Source: Chloroflexota bacterium (GTDB lineage: Bacteria; Chloroflexota; UBA6077). Taken from it: a stretch of 6,802 nucleotides of DNA. Every line of letters starts with the position of its first letter. The stretch's first letter is position 1. Under the pieces are notes generated by a model. That model was not told where the DNA came from and ran no database searches. It saw nothing but the letters and a program-made list of their open reading frames with translations. The stretch spans positions 1 to 6,802 of the forward strand of contig JAMCTB010000056.1 in NCBI GenBank assembly GCA_023380955.1, given 5' to 3'. This document shows positions 6,393-6,802 of the stretch, piece by piece. The translations under genes were made by a program, and so were the position numbers.

Positions 6393-6802
6393 TTACAGAT
6401 CGGTTCGAGTAGGTCTCCGAGAGGATTCGATTCCACGCTGCTCGCGCTCGGCGTCGGCCCGCATCCTCGCCATCTCCTTGCTGCCCTCGGAGCGATACTT
6501 ATGGCTTGTCTGCCCGTAGACTTCGGCCCCCCGCACCCCCTTTCTCGCCTCTCCCCTGGTCTTGGGAACGACCTCGTTCTGCTAGGCCAAGTCCTCGTTG
6601 ATGAAGGTGGTATTGTCCTCCCGGGCGCTGGCGATGCCGACGAAGGCGTCGACAATCTTCTTGGGCGACACGATGCCGACCAGTTGAACGTTCAGGACCC
6701 GGATGCCGGCCGGTAGCTGTCCAGGATCGACTGCCACCTGACGGCCGCGTGAGCCTCAATCTCTCCCCTCCCAGCGGTAAGGCGCCTCACCTCTGCCACA
6801 GC
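6393..6802 (-). pseudogene. Decayed SPFH/HflK-like (prohibitin/stomatin family) gene, 5' part outside window
   Basis: Reading the minus strand from 6802, one frame gives AVAEVRRLTAGRGEIEAHAA and on to SILDSY (6713). A one-base loss near 6711-6712 then shifts to the frame that continues AGIRVLNVQLVGIVSPKKIV, DAFVGIASAREDNTTFINED, an in-frame TAG (6584-6582), NEVVPKTRGEARKGVRGAEV, and MARMRADAEREQ, ending at TAA (6395-6393). This matches the HflK-type pattern: GREEI...ILDxYxAGIRVLNVQL, then P..V..AF..IASAREDK..FINEA.AY.NEVVPKARGEA. SPFH proteins are membrane scaffold or protease-modulating proteins. The TAG stands where Tyr is usual, so a single substitution (TAC/TAT to TAG) is likely. With two independent lesions, the gene is very probably dead. 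Its start and membrane anchor would lie to the right of the window. It runs against the methyltransferase; the 95 nt between them (6298-6392) hold nothing I can identify. Confidence 0.78.

Noticed and set aside
6132..6716. Extension of the methyltransferase frame to 6716 as a C-terminal domain or fusion
   Set aside because: After the frameshift the sequence is compositionally random, and past 6393 it is antisense to the SPFH remnant; the family-like ending lies in the next frame and stops at 6297.

Overview
The window is a GC-rich stretch of bacterial DNA (strong G/C third-position bias, dense + strand genes, 5-10 nt Shine-Dalgarno spacing). It looks like an envelope metal-handling and signalling locus from an uncultivated high-GC bacterium. 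Actinobacteriota or Chloroflexota would fit the gene types, but nothing here fixes the phylum. There are no RNA genes, CRISPR arrays or transposases.

Left block (1-1976): the 3' part of a heavy-metal P1B-type ATPase, a 70-residue two-helix membrane protein and an OmpR/PhoB-type response regulator. They are packed with 10-nt gaps and good ribosome binding sites, so they are almost certainly one operon.

Middle block (1977-5415): instead of a histidine kinase directly following the regulator, there is a 191-bp intergenic region and three genes: a secreted rusticyanin-like blue-copper protein, a PepSY-like protein that has lost its N-terminus, and a two-helix SHOCT-domain membrane protein. Only then comes the sensor histidine kinase. 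The intergenic region carries four CACA-core units on an exact 11-bp pitch, the geometry expected for an OmpR/PhoB-family regulator, and a GC-only leader hairpin. All four proteins of this block, including the extracytoplasmic loop of the kinase, carry Met-Met-Gly runs that resemble soft-metal (Cu(I)/Ag(I)) binding stretches.

Right block (5416-6802): a membrane-anchored SAM methyltransferase (METTL7-like) broken by a one-base frameshift in a G-rich tract, with a perfect 13-bp inverted repeat in its 3' end. Facing it on the minus strand is a decayed SPFH/HflK-like gene with a frameshift and an in-frame TAG, partly outside the window.

Working model (inference): metal or redox stress outside the membrane is sensed by the Met-rich kinase and passed to the response regulator. 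The regulator switches on the cupredoxin/PepSY/SHOCT/kinase group through the 11-bp repeats, while the ATPase moves metal across the membrane. The right end looks like a zone of gene decay.
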